37,612 nt of DNA from Planctomycetota bacterium (GCA_017303505.1 JAFLCP010000071.1:1-37612), one strand, 5' to 3'. Counted from the first letter of the stretch, positions 24,276-33,703 are shown. Numbers and translations are program-made. Notes: a model not told the origin generated them from the sequence alone.

Positions 24276-24785
24276 ATGCTTAACCTCACAAGCCTATTCA
24301 GGAAAAGCTGGACCTGCATGTTCTTGGCCATACAACTGCTGACGCTCATCGCCTTCACCGCTCATGCGGTGCTTGGTTGCTGCTTGTCACATGGCAGTTG
24401 TATGCGAGAACAAGTCGCAATCTTAAATGACCATGTGTGCGAGCATCACGATCACCAGTGTGATGCGCATGAGCACGAAGAGGATGAATCGCACGGCAAT
24501 CAAGCGAGTGAGCCGGAATTCAGCGTCGCAGTAATCTGCATTCCCTGTCCATTCGGCAATCACGATCATTCCAGGCACTGTGACGACGCAACCTGCGTCT
24601 TTGGAATAGTTGGCATTGCGTCTAATCTGTCAGATCTTCAGTTTGCCGCCGATGTGATATGGATTGATGTATCTGTTGACCTTTGGCACTTAGCGGCTCG
24701 TCGTACGGACTTCATTATTGAGGATCTGGTTGGTCCGCCGAGCTCGCCGCATATTCGTGCTCTTCTCCAGGTCTGGATTATCTGA
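24276..24785 (+). CDS. Secreted Cys/His-rich protein, family member 4
   Basis: A 169-residue protein inserted between the channel and adaptor genes. ATG 24276 has GGGTGA just upstream. A signal peptide (about 1-33) ends near AHAVLGCC, so two cysteines follow the cleavage region as in member 1. A His-rich part follows (CEHHDHQCDAHEHEEDESHG), then CIPCPFGNHDHSRHCDDATC and a long hydrophobic strand region, then GPPSSPHIRALLQVWII at the C-terminus. His and Cys together would suit Zn, Co, Cd or Cu. Placement inside the pump operon suggests the protein helps the pump in the periplasm. No known family is recognised. Confidence 0.72.
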   Translation: MLNLTSLFRKSWTCMFLAIQLLTLIAFTAHAVLGCCLSHGSCMREQVAILNDHVCEHHDHQCDAHEHEEDESHGNQASEPEFSVAVICIPCPFGNHDHSRHCDDATCVFGIVGIASNLSDLQFAADVIWIDVSVDLWHLAARRTDFIIEDLVGPPSSPHIRALLQVWII

Positions 24786-25022
24786 TCGGACACTTGCCCA
24801 TCCAGCATTCTGTAAGTGCTTGATGGACGACTCTTATGTCCCAACTAAAGTTTTGAGTCGCTACGCTGCGAATGCACCTGAGTCAATGTCACTGGCTCCA
24901 CCTCTGCGTTCAATGCCCGTTTCCTCATAACGTCGACCGCTGCGCACATCTTGTTTTCACGAGATCGCATGATTGGCTGCGCACAATGACCGGTGCACCA
25001 GTTTATAAATGTTGAGTTACCT

Positions 25023-26543
25023 ATGAAAAAGCATTCAATCCTAGCGATCGTTCGTGATCCATGGACAAGATGGACCTTGGGATTGCTTCTACTAGCCATA
25101 GCGGTCTTCACTTATCCAAAATGGTGGTCCGCCTTAAATGGCTGGATCGATGGGACAGTTGCTGCTCGCAAGGAATCGACGCGTGAGGCCGCCGACGGAG
25201 CCGATGCACCGGGTGAAGACGAACATGACCACGCGCACGAAGGCGATGGGCATGACCATGCTGCGCATTCCGAGAGCTCATCGCTCGAGCTGACACCCCA
25301 GTCTCTCAAGAATCTTGGCCTGACTGCGGAATACCTGGGTCCTATCGCGCTGTCCAACTTCTACCGTACAGTCACGATTCCAGCGATTGTAGTCGCTAAG
25401 CCTGGTCGAACCGACATCCATGTTTCGTCTCCGATGATTGGCATCGTCCAGCATGTTCATGCTGTTAGCGGTGAAGCCGTCGTTCCAGGTGACAAGCTCT
25501 TTGAAGTCCGGTTGACGTATGAGGATCTTGTAGACACCCAAACTCAATTGCTGAAGAACTTGTCTGACGTGGCTGTTGAAGAGCGCGAGATTGCACGACT
25601 TGAAGAGGTTACGCGATCCGGAGCCGTCGCCAGCAAGATGTTGCTAGAAAGGCAGTACGCACTTCAAAAGCTACAAAGCTCGATCGGTGCACAGCGAGCA
25701 GCTCTTAAGTTACATGGATTAACCGACGAGCAGATCGACACCATCGTGCGCGAGCAACGGCTCCTGAGGGATCTTTCCATCGTTGCTCCGGAAATCGACA
25801 ACCACGCGCATGAGGAAAACAATCTGCGACTGAGCAATCGTCGACTAATGTCGGCGTCCTTCCAACAGGCTGATCAACCAGCGCCTGCTACTGAACCCGT
25901 GCCATTGATCGTGGAACGTCTGAGTGCATCAAAAGGACAAGGTGTCCAAGCCGGCGAGATGCTTTGCGCACTTTCCGACTACTCAACGTTGTACATCGAA
26001 GGCAAGGCATTCGAGCAAGACGCACCAGCCATCGCAGAAGTTGCAGCGAAAGGTTGGCCCATCGAAGCCATCATTCCCGGTGTGGCTGGACAGGAAACCA
26101 TTACTGAATTGTCATTGGCATTTGTCGCAAGTGCGGTAGATCCGCAGTCCCGAACGCTTTCGTTCTTCGTCAATCTTCCAAACACAAAGCTACGCGATCA
26201 GAAGACACCCGATGGCCAGCGATTCGTCACTTGGAAATATCGCGTCGGTCAGCGATTAGAAGTGCGAGTCCCGGTGGAGGCTTGGGAGCAACAGATTGTG
26301 CTGCCGGTTGATGCCGCAGTGAAAGATGGAGCCGATTGGTTCGTGTTCCAGCAGAACGGCGATCACTTCGATCGCGTGCCTGTGCATGTGAAATATCGAG
26401 ATCAGCGTTACGTCGTGATTGAAAACGATGGCGCAATCTATCCTGGTGATGTGATTGCCTTGCGATCCGCTCACCAAATGCAGATGGCTATCAAGAACAA
26501 GTCTGGTGCTGGTGCTGACCCGCACGTAGGGCACAACCACTAA
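25023..26543 (+). CDS. Periplasmic membrane-fusion protein, CzcB/CusB type
   Basis: A 506-residue adaptor. ATG 25023 is chosen (a GTG at 24993 is possible). A membrane anchor lies at about 13-35 (WTLGLLLLAIAVFTYP). A His/Asp/Glu-rich stretch (EHDHAHEGDGHDHAAH) follows and probably binds metal. The barrel-sandwich halves are near SPMIGIVQHVHAVSGEAV and EPVPLIVERLSASKGQGVQA, separated by the helical hairpin (TQTQLLKNL through LHGLTDEQIDTIV) and an insert. Beta-barrel and C-terminal domains follow. The protein ends GADPHVGHNH. It lies 16 bases before the RND gene. The His-rich N-terminal stretch recalls CzcB-like adaptors for divalent metals. Confidence 0.94.
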   Translation: MKKHSILAIVRDPWTRWTLGLLLLAIAVFTYPKWWSALNGWIDGTVAARKESTREAADGADAPGEDEHDHAHEGDGHDHAAHSESSSLELTPQSLKNLGLTAEYLGPIALSNFYRTVTIPAIVVAKPGRTDIHVSSPMIGIVQHVHAVSGEAVVPGDKLFEVRLTYEDLVDTQTQLLKNLSDVAVEEREIARLEEVTRSGAVASKMLLERQYALQKLQSSIGAQRAALKLHGLTDEQIDTIVREQRLLRDLSIVAPEIDNHAHEENNLRLSNRRLMSASFQQADQPAPATEPVPLIVERLSASKGQGVQAGEMLCALSDYSTLYIEGKAFEQDAPAIAEVAAKGWPIEAIIPGVAGQETITELSLAFVASAVDPQSRTLSFFVNLPNTKLRDQKTPDGQRFVTWKYRVGQRLEVRVPVEAWEQQIVLPVDAAVKDGADWFVFQQNGDHFDRVPVHVKYRDQRYVVIENDGAIYPGDVIALRSAHQMQMAIKNKSGAGADPHVGHNH

Positions 26544-26559
26544 GCACGGAGCGCTACCA

Positions 26560-29500
26560 ATGTTGAATGCATTAATCAAATTCTCGCTCCATCAGCGCTT
26601 GCTCATTACCACTGTCGCGCTTGGGCTAGTTGGGATCGGCACTTGGCAGATTCTGCAAATGCCCATCGATGTTTTCCCAGACTTGAATCGACCTCGCGTC
26701 GTGATCATGACCGAAGCCCCCGGTATGGCACCCGAAGAAGTCGAAACGTTGATTACCTTTCCGATCGAGACCACGATCAATGGTGCCAACGGTGTTGAAG
26801 CCGTGAGAAGCTCATCGGGTGTTGGCATCTCGGTCATTTACGTCGAGTTCGCCTACGGCACTGATGTCTATACCGACCGCCAAATCGTCGCTGAACGAAT
26901 GCAGTTAGTACAAGATCGCCTGCCTACGGGCATTCAGCCTCAACTCGCTCCGATCTCGTCGATCATGGGACAGATCTTGATGCTAGGGATGTGGACCGAC
27001 AATCCAAACGTCTCGCCGATGGAGTTGCGAACGGAAGCAGATTGGATAGTTCGTCAGCGATTGCTCACGATCCCCGGTGTCTCTCAGGTCTTCACGATGG
27101 GGGGCGAGCGGAAGCAGTTTCAAGTGCGCGTTAACCCCGATGCAATGACTCGTTACGGCGTGACACTTGAGGAAGTCGAAGCGGCCGTCAGCAAGAGCAA
27201 TGAGAATGGGACCGGAGGTTATCTTGACCAACAAGGCCCAAGCGAGTTCTTGGTACGAAGTTTAGGTCGCATCCAAACCGTCAATGACCTCCAAGAGATC
27301 CCTATCACGATTCGGGATGGACGCCCGGTCTTGCTTTCCCAGGTGGCAGAGATTCACGAAGGAGCGCAGGTCAAACGTGGCGACAGCTCTGCCTTTGTAC
27401 GGAAAAGCGATAGTGCATCTAAGTTCTCCGGCGGTCCAGCCGTTGTCCTCACAGTCAATAAACAGCCAGGTGCCGATACCCGCGCAGTCACGGACAACAT
27501 CATCGCTGCGTTGGAGGAACTCAAGCCATCGCTTTCACCAGGCGTGAGAATCGAACCAACCTACTCGCAGAAATCATTCATCGATCGAGCCATCAAGAAT
27601 GTCGAAGAAGCTCTGCGAGACGGCGTGATTCTCGTCGTCATTGTGCTATTCCTCTTCTTGATGAACTTGCGCACCACTTTCATTACGCTGACGGCGATCC
27701 CACTGTCTTTGGTGATGACCGCGTTGATCTTTGCCGTGTTCGGCCTCTCCATCAATACGATGACTCTAGGGGGTATCGCTGTGGCCATGGGTGAACTGGT
27801 CGACGATGCCATCGTAGATGTTGAAAACATCTTTCGACGATTGAAAGAGAATCGGGTCGCAGCGAATCCACTGCATCCGTTGTTAGTGGTCTATCGAGCC
27901 AGTTCGGAAGTGCGGCGTTCGATTGTCTTCAGTACGATGATCGTGATCTTGGTCTTTTTGCCGTTGTTTGCGCTTGGTGGCATGGAAGGCAAGCTCTTCA
28001 CACCACTGGGCGTCGCTTACATCGTTTCGATTCTAGCATCGTTGCTAGTGTCGCTGACCGTCACCCCCGTTCTGTCATATTGGTTACTGGGCAGTATGCA
28101 TTCGAAAGGACACGAGCACGACGGCTTTGTACTGCGCGGTGTGAAGTGGATTGGTGAGCGAGTTATACGCTTCAGCCTGGCTTTCCCGTGGTTCAACTTG
28201 AGTGTCACTGTGGCCTTGGTGGTTTTGGCTGGACTCTTTCTATCGCGGCTGGAACGGGATTTTCTCCCGCCGTTTAACGAAGGCACGGTGCAGTTAAATG
28301 TTGTCTTGCCCCCCGGCACTTCGTTGGCCGCTTCGAACGGAATCAATCGCACCGTGGAGTCCGCTTTGATGGATATTCCCGACGTTCAGCGATTTGTCCG
28401 ACGCACCGGTCGTGCGGAACTGGACGAGCATGCGGAAGGAGTCAACATGAGCGAGTACTTGATCGAACTCGATCCGAACTCTTCGCGCTCTCGTGAACAA
28501 CAACTGCAGAGTATCCGCAGCTCTATGGACCAAATCCCAGGTATCGTTACGGCCACCGAACAGCCGATTGCACACTTGATTTCACACATGCTGTCTGGGG
28601 TCAAGGCGCAAGTGGGTGTGAAGATCTATGGCGACGATCTCGATTTACTTCGACAGAAGGCTGAGCAGATCAAAGCGGAGATGGCATTGGTGCCTGGCGT
28701 GACTGACTTGATGATTGAACCCCAAGTCATCATCCCTCAGTTGCGTATCGAGATGGACCGCGCCCAGCTCAAACAATTAGGGCTACAAGTCAACGATGTT
28801 AACCAGTTTGTGCAAACGGCGATGAATGGAAAGGTCGCGTCGGAAGTTCTCGATGGCATGCGGACATTTGATCTCACCGTTCGGATGCAAGAGAACTATC
28901 GCGAGGACATTAATGCTTTGCGACGATTGCCGATACAGTTGCCAGAAGGCGGTACCGTGCCGTTGGGTAACGTAGCTCGTATCTATGAGTCAGGTGGTCC
29001 GAACACGGTCAACCGAGAGAACGTTCGCCGACGCGTGGTCATTCAATGCAATGTTGCCGACCGCGGTGTCGTCGACGTTGTCCAAGATATCAGGAAGATC
29101 ATCGCGCCGGTCATTGCGACCCTGCCTGCTGGGTACTATCCAACCTATGAAGGTCAGTTTCAAAGCCAACAGTCTGCAAGTCGAGTGATCGGAATTTTGT
29201 TCGCGTTATCACTCGTCGGCGTATTCTTGGTTCTCTACACGCTGTTCCGCACTGCGAACCTGGCATTGCAAGTCATGGCGGCTCTACCGATGGCGTTCAT
29301 TGGCTCGGTGGCTGCGTTAGTGATAACCGGTCAGACCGTGACGATCGCGTCGATGGTCGGTTTCATATCGCTCGCCGGAATCGCTTCTCGCAACGGCGTA
29401 CTACTGTTGCAGCACTACATCCACTTGGTCGAATTCGAAGGCGAAAGTTTTACCAAAGAGATGATTGTGCGAGCGGGACTTGAACGCATGGCTCCGGTGC

Positions 29501-29748
29501 TCATGACCGCGCTCACCGCCGGCATTGCACTGATCCCGCTCGTGCTTGCGGCGGGTGAACCCGGCAAAGAGATTCTCTATCCCGTGGCCACCGTGATTCT
29601 TGGCGGCGTCGTGAGTTCCACGATGCTTGATTTCTTCGTCCACCCCGCATTGTTCTGGTTGTTCGGAATTCGTTCCGCCGAACGTGCAGTGAAAGCCGCT
29701 CACACGCAGATTGAGCTCAATGATGAGGTAGTTGCGAGAGCAGCCTAG
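26560..29748 (+). CDS. Heavy-metal RND efflux pump, CzcA/CusA type
   Basis: A complete 1,062-residue pump of the expected length with 12 membrane helices in the RND layout. It opens MPIDVFPDLNRPRVVIMTEA, and the proton-relay helix 4 reads GELVDDAIVDVEN (E412, D415, D416, D420, E422), which marks the heavy-metal RND group. The second half repeats the pattern with FLPPFNEGTVQLNVVLPPGT and RRTGRAELDEHAEGVNMSEY. The metal is not certain: the adaptor's His-rich region and the P1B-4 ATPase downstream favour a divalent metal such as Zn, Co or Cd, but CusA-like Cu/Ag export is not excluded. It is the paralogue of the partial pump at 1-1988. Confidence 0.96.
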   Translation: MLNALIKFSLHQRLLITTVALGLVGIGTWQILQMPIDVFPDLNRPRVVIMTEAPGMAPEEVETLITFPIETTINGANGVEAVRSSSGVGISVIYVEFAYGTDVYTDRQIVAERMQLVQDRLPTGIQPQLAPISSIMGQILMLGMWTDNPNVSPMELRTEADWIVRQRLLTIPGVSQVFTMGGERKQFQVRVNPDAMTRYGVTLEEVEAAVSKSNENGTGGYLDQQGPSEFLVRSLGRIQTVNDLQEIPITIRDGRPVLLSQVAEIHEGAQVKRGDSSAFVRKSDSASKFSGGPAVVLTVNKQPGADTRAVTDNIIAALEELKPSLSPGVRIEPTYSQKSFIDRAIKNVEEALRDGVILVVIVLFLFLMNLRTTFITLTAIPLSLVMTALIFAVFGLSINTMTLGGIAVAMGELVDDAIVDVENIFRRLKENRVAANPLHPLLVVYRASSEVRRSIVFSTMIVILVFLPLFALGGMEGKLFTPLGVAYIVSILASLLVSLTVTPVLSYWLLGSMHSKGHEHDGFVLRGVKWIGERVIRFSLAFPWFNLSVTVALVVLAGLFLSRLERDFLPPFNEGTVQLNVVLPPGTSLAASNGINRTVESALMDIPDVQRFVRRTGRAELDEHAEGVNMSEYLIELDPNSSRSREQQLQSIRSSMDQIPGIVTATEQPIAHLISHMLSGVKAQVGVKIYGDDLDLLRQKAEQIKAEMALVPGVTDLMIEPQVIIPQLRIEMDRAQLKQLGLQVNDVNQFVQTAMNGKVASEVLDGMRTFDLTVRMQENYREDINALRRLPIQLPEGGTVPLGNVARIYESGGPNTVNRENVRRRVVIQCNVADRGVVDVVQDIRKIIAPVIATLPAGYYPTYEGQFQSQQSASRVIGILFALSLVGVFLVLYTLFRTANLALQVMAALPMAFIGSVAALVITGQTVTIASMVGFISLAGIASRNGVLLLQHYIHLVEFEGESFTKEMIVRAGLERMAPVLMTALTAGIALIPLVLAAGEPGKEILYPVATVILGGVVSSTMLDFFVHPALFWLFGIRSAERAVKAAHTQIELNDEVVARAA

Positions 29749-29821
29749 CTTTCCCCTTTCCCTGCGAATCCCGAAGTTCGGGCTCGCAATTTTCCCTGTT
29801 CCCTTTAATGGAGTGTTTGTG

Positions 29822-30475
29822 ATGAAACGGATATTTTTGGTATGCGGAGCCATCGCTCTGAGCTTTGGTTGCCTTGTCTCGGTACCGGTAATGGCACAGC
29901 AAGCCGATGCACAAGCAGGGCATGATCACGGGGATCATGCTCATGATGGTGAGACACTGGCATTCTGCCTTCCTGAGTGGAAGACCTTGCACTTTGAAGA
30001 TGCTAACAAAGCACAGCAGCATCTGGATATGGTGAAAAAGCTAGGATGTGAAACCAAACAAGGGAAGCATGCGGGGCATATCGATCTGTCCTATCGATGC
30101 CCCAACTGGAAGTCGATGGAAGTCAAGACTCATGCTTTGGCGGAACAGTGGCTGGGATGGCTCAAAGGAAGCGGCTTTGATATCTCGCACGGCCATGTCG
30201 ATGCGGCTTACAGCAAAGGCCCTGAGTCGGTAGAGTTTCGCTTGGTCAAGTGGAAGTCGATTCACGGCAACGGCAGCCAGCAAGAGAAGCAGTTTGTAGA
30301 CGCACTTACCAGCTTAGGCGTTGAAGTTGTCTCAGATAGTCATGGCAACCATAGCGACATTCGGTACCGAAGCCCGGTGTGGCGTGATGTTCACGTCGCC
30401 AATCACGCTGCGGCAGAGCAACTCATTGCGTGGCTCAAACAAAGCGGCTTCGAAGTCGCTGCCCACAAGCACTAA
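29822..30475 (+). CDS. Secreted protein made of four Trp-centred repeats, His-rich
   Basis: A 217-residue protein. ATG 29822 has GGAG eight bases before it. A signal peptide (1-25, ending VMA) is followed by a short His-rich segment (HDHGDHAHD). The rest is four tandem repeats of about 43-48 residues, each starting with a (P/V)xWKxh core: PEWKTL (W53), PNWKSM (W96), VKWKSI (W144) and PVWRDV (W187). Each continues with a helix-like stretch ending LKxLG or LKxSGF. Conserved His residues sit between repeats (HAGHIDLSYR, HGHVDAAYS, HGNHSDIRYR). I do not recognise the repeat as a named family. It follows the RND pump by 73 bases and is probably in the same transcript; periplasmic metal binding is likely. 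Confidence 0.84.
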   Translation: MKRIFLVCGAIALSFGCLVSVPVMAQQADAQAGHDHGDHAHDGETLAFCLPEWKTLHFEDANKAQQHLDMVKKLGCETKQGKHAGHIDLSYRCPNWKSMEVKTHALAEQWLGWLKGSGFDISHGHVDAAYSKGPESVEFRLVKWKSIHGNGSQQEKQFVDALTSLGVEVVSDSHGNHSDIRYRSPVWRDVHVANHAAAEQLIAWLKQSGFEVAAHKH

Positions 30476-30528
30476 TCGAGATTTCCTAGCATCGTATTTA
30501 AACAACAAAAGTAAGGAGATATTCAACT

Positions 30529-31053
30529 ATGAAGTATATTTCATTCTGCACGGTCGTTCTGGTTCTCTTCGCTGCCGGCTGCAGCCAAGATTCATCACAA
30601 TCGAGCAGCTCAGATTCAACCGTTGTCATGGACTCCGCTCCGCCCGCCACGGTAGATTCACACGATTCGCATACTCACGCTTCTGAAGGGCCGCATCACG
30701 GAACTCTGATTGAACTGGGCAACGAAAAGTATCATGCGGAGCTTGTGCATGATGAACAGTCAGTGACGATCTACATGCTTGATAGTTCTGCGACAAAAGC
30801 CAATGCGGTCGAGGCGACTGAGGTTACGATCAATCTCGTTCACGATGGCAAGCCCGCGCAGTTCAAGTTGCCTGCGGCTCCCGATGCGAACGATCCGGCT
30901 GGAACGTCGTCGCGATTTATCCTTCAAGATGCGAAGTTGGTCGAGGAATTAGAGCATGGACATGCGGCGGCAAAACTCAACATCCTGATTAATGGTAAGT
31001 CCTACCGAGGTGAGATCCACCACGATCACGAAGGTCACGACCACGCCCACTAG
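30529..31053 (+). CDS. His-rich lipoprotein, paralogue of the domain in 4265-5179
   Basis: A 174-residue predicted lipoprotein (lipobox LFAAGC, Cys18) with AAGGAG upstream of the ATG. A Ser/Asp-rich linker leads to HDSHTHASEGPHHGTLIELG and NEKYHAELV, the same (H)HG-x-LG-x-YH(A/V)E pattern as residues 75-92 of the lipoprotein in the sigma operon. The remaining domain looks all-beta (VTIYMLDSSA, VTINLVHDGKPAQFKL). The C-terminus is a His cluster (HHDHEGHDHAH). It sits between the Trp-repeat protein and the P1B-4 ATPase. Probable periplasmic metal buffer or donor; function inferred. Confidence 0.83.
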   Translation: MKYISFCTVVLVLFAAGCSQDSSQSSSSDSTVVMDSAPPATVDSHDSHTHASEGPHHGTLIELGNEKYHAELVHDEQSVTIYMLDSSATKANAVEATEVTINLVHDGKPAQFKLPAAPDANDPAGTSSRFILQDAKLVEELEHGHAAAKLNILINGKSYRGEIHHDHEGHDHAH

Positions 31054-31163
31054 TCCGGAAGCATGGCTTGATTCTTAGCGCAACCGCAGTGGTGCCGTCG
31101 TTGCACGAAGAAGTACATAACTGGAGATCCTAATGTTGTCTTAGATTTAGGCGGAGGCGAATC

Positions 31164-33623
31164 GTGGAGAAGTTGAAGGTTGAGATTCGATTGCTTGTTG
31201 GTGCCGATATTGGCTCGGCCGACAAATGCGCGGAGCGTCTTGTTGAGATGCTCAAGACCAAAAGCGGAATTGAGTCAGCACACGTGGTTGTATCAAAGAC
31301 CGGGGGGCAAGTCTCGCTCTGCGTCCACTACGATCCAACGATCGTCTCTACGGCTGACGTTCGCGATGCTGCACTGAAGAGTGGTGCTGCGTTAGAGGCG
31401 AAATACGGCCACTTGTTAAAGAATGTTCCAGCGATGCATGCGCGTCGAGCAAGTGCAATTGAAGCTCGACTCAGAAGAGTCGCTGGAGTACTGGAAGGTG
31501 TTGTTTCTCCCGAAGGCTCGATTCGAGTGGAATTCGATCGCGAGCAGACCAGCGCGTCGACGATCGAACAATCTCTCGATGGCTGGATAGGCGACCAAGC
31601 AAGTGTCGAACCCGTGCATGACCATAAACTGGCTGACGGCAATGAAAAGCACGAGCATGCTCATGGTGGTTTGTTCGGTGAGCGCACCGAACTGATGTTC
31701 GCGATTCTTTGCGGAGCGCTGTTGCTGGTCGGTTGGCTAGTGGAAACCTTCGCCACAGTCGCGAACTGGATGCCCGTCGCTTGTTACGTCATTGCTTACT
31801 TCTTCGGTGGCTATTTCACAGTCTTGGAGGCTGTCGAGAAGCTGCGCTCAGGTAAGTTTGAGATTGATTTCTTGATGATCGTGGCGGCGATCGGTGCAGC
31901 TATTCTTGGTGCCTGGGCAGAAGGCTCTCTTCTTCTGTTTCTATTCAGCATTGGACATGCTCTCGAGGGCTACGCGATGGGCCGAGCCAAGCGAGCCATC
32001 GAAGCACTCGCAGCATTAGCTCCTCCAACAGCTCGCGTGCAACGAGAAGGGCGAGAAGTGCTTGTCGCGATCGACCAGGTGCGAGTTGGTGACGTGCTAA
32101 TCATTCGACCCGATGAACGCATTCCAACCGATGGATTTGTCATTGAAGGCGAGTCGTCCGTGGACCAGTCGGCCGTCACTGGAGAAAGCGTTCCGGTCGA
32201 TAAGCGCCCCGTTGACGATCCTGACGCAGTTTCAGAATCAGAATCTCTGCCACAAGAGCATCGCCTCTACGCTGGGACGATCAATCAATCGGGTTCGCTT
32301 ACGATCAAGGCCACGAAGGCAGCCTCTGAGAATACGCTATCCCGCGTTGTCCAGCTTGTCAGCGAAGCAGAAACGCGAGTCTCACCTACTCAGCAGTTTA
32401 CGAAGAAGTTTGAAAGCTACTTCGTTCCGTCTGTCCTTGTAGGAATCGTGCTTCTCTTTTTCGCTCCGCTGGTTATTGATGAGCCGTTTGCATCTTCGTT
32501 CTATCGAGCCATGGCAGTACTGGTTGCCGCCAGTCCGTGTGCGTTGGCGATTTCCACACCCAGCGCGGTACTTAGTGGAGTTGCACGCGGTGCTCGCAGC
32601 GGTGTGTTACTCAAAGGTGGCGGTCCGCTTGAAAGGCTCGGTAGTATCGATGCTATTGCGTTTGACAAAACAGGGACGCTAACAGAAGGTCAACCAAAAC
32701 TGACTGACATTCGGCCGATGCCGTCGATCAGTGAAGAAGAATTGCTTCGTGCTGCTATTTCCGTTGAACAGCTCAGCAATCATCCGCTGGCTAAAGCGGT
32801 AGTGCGTGATGGGGTTAAACGTCTCTCCTCCGAATCTGTATCTCGACTGCCTACTGCATCGGATCTTCGGAGTGTCACTGGAAAAGGCATTCAAGCAACC
32901 GTTGAAGGCAAACTCGTCCAGATTGGCAAGGAAACTCTGTTTGAATCAGATGGTTCATGTAACTTGGATGATTCCACAATCGCTGCGGTTCAACAATTGA
33001 AAGAGCAAGGTCGCAGCACGATGATCGTGCGCCGGGACAAGCAGTATCTAGGCGTGTTGGGGCTAATGGATACGCCTCGAGAATCATCCAAGCGAGCATT
33101 ACAAAAGCTTGCGAGCCTAGGTGTTCGTCGTATGATCATGATTAGTGGCGACAATCAGCAAGTCGCTAGCGCGGTCGCGGCTGAGGTTGGTATAACCGAG
33201 GCTCGTGGAGATCTGATGCCCGAAGACAAGGTAAAAGCCATCCGGCAACTTGAAAGCGAAGGAGGCGTCGCCATGGTTGGCGATGGTGTCAATGACGCGC
33301 CCGCCATGGCAGCCGCTTCGGTCGGTATCGCCATGGGGGCTGCCGGCAGCGACGTCGCACTCGAAACAGCCGATGTGGCTTTGATGGCAAATAACTTAGA
33401 GCATTTGCCACTGGCTATCGGTCTAAGTCGAGCCACACAGAGCATCATCCGTCAAAATCTGTGGATCAGTCTTGGTATGGTGGCTTTCTTGGTTCCCGCA
33501 ACGATCATTGGCTTACAAATCGCTCCCGCAGTCGCATTGCATGAAGGTAGTACGGTAATTGTAGTATTCAATGCGCTACGATTACTGGCGTATAACGAGG
33601 ACTTCCCAAAAACGAAAGATTAG
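31164..33623 (+). CDS. P1B-4 type metal-transporting ATPase (Co/Zn/Fe-type)
   Basis: An 819-residue heavy-metal ATPase. The start is GTG 31164 with GGAGG seven bases before it. The N-terminal 150 residues hold two HMA-like units with no CxxC, then a short His stretch (HDHKLADGNEKHEHAH). The core has TGES (VTGESVPV), the membrane motif S457-P458-C459 in place of CPC, DKTGT (D501), SNHPLA, GDGVNDAP, and H793-E-G-S-T in the last helix. SPC plus HEG(G/S)T is the signature of the P1B-4 group (CoaT, CtpD, PfeT), which export Co2+, Zn2+ or Fe2+ depending on the member. It differs clearly from the CPC-type CopA at 9368. It follows the CzcCBA-like pump on the same strand, suggesting a two-step route from cytoplasm to periplasm and out. 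Confidence 0.94.
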   Translation: MEKLKVEIRLLVGADIGSADKCAERLVEMLKTKSGIESAHVVVSKTGGQVSLCVHYDPTIVSTADVRDAALKSGAALEAKYGHLLKNVPAMHARRASAIEARLRRVAGVLEGVVSPEGSIRVEFDREQTSASTIEQSLDGWIGDQASVEPVHDHKLADGNEKHEHAHGGLFGERTELMFAILCGALLLVGWLVETFATVANWMPVACYVIAYFFGGYFTVLEAVEKLRSGKFEIDFLMIVAAIGAAILGAWAEGSLLLFLFSIGHALEGYAMGRAKRAIEALAALAPPTARVQREGREVLVAIDQVRVGDVLIIRPDERIPTDGFVIEGESSVDQSAVTGESVPVDKRPVDDPDAVSESESLPQEHRLYAGTINQSGSLTIKATKAASENTLSRVVQLVSEAETRVSPTQQFTKKFESYFVPSVLVGIVLLFFAPLVIDEPFASSFYRAMAVLVAASPCALAISTPSAVLSGVARGARSGVLLKGGGPLERLGSIDAIAFDKTGTLTEGQPKLTDIRPMPSISEEELLRAAISVEQLSNHPLAKAVVRDGVKRLSSESVSRLPTASDLRSVTGKGIQATVEGKLVQIGKETLFESDGSCNLDDSTIAAVQQLKEQGRSTMIVRRDKQYLGVLGLMDTPRESSKRALQKLASLGVRRMIMISGDNQQVASAVAAEVGITEARGDLMPEDKVKAIRQLESEGGVAMVGDGVNDAPAMAAASVGIAMGAAGSDVALETADVALMANNLEHLPLAIGLSRATQSIIRQNLWISLGMVAFLVPATIIGLQIAPAVALHEGSTVIVVFNALRLLAYNEDFPKTKD

Positions 33624-33703
33624 GCGATTCGTTTGACAAAGTTCGAAATCCTAATGCAAGCCTTAAACTACAAGCGATCAATAGAAGCTGTAGCTGAGCA
33701 TGT

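Noticed and set aside
24786..25022. Possible small gene or regulatory RNA in the gap before the adaptor gene of the plus-strand operon.
   Set aside because: No frame with a ribosome-binding site and no strong hairpin; I see nothing supportable in it.
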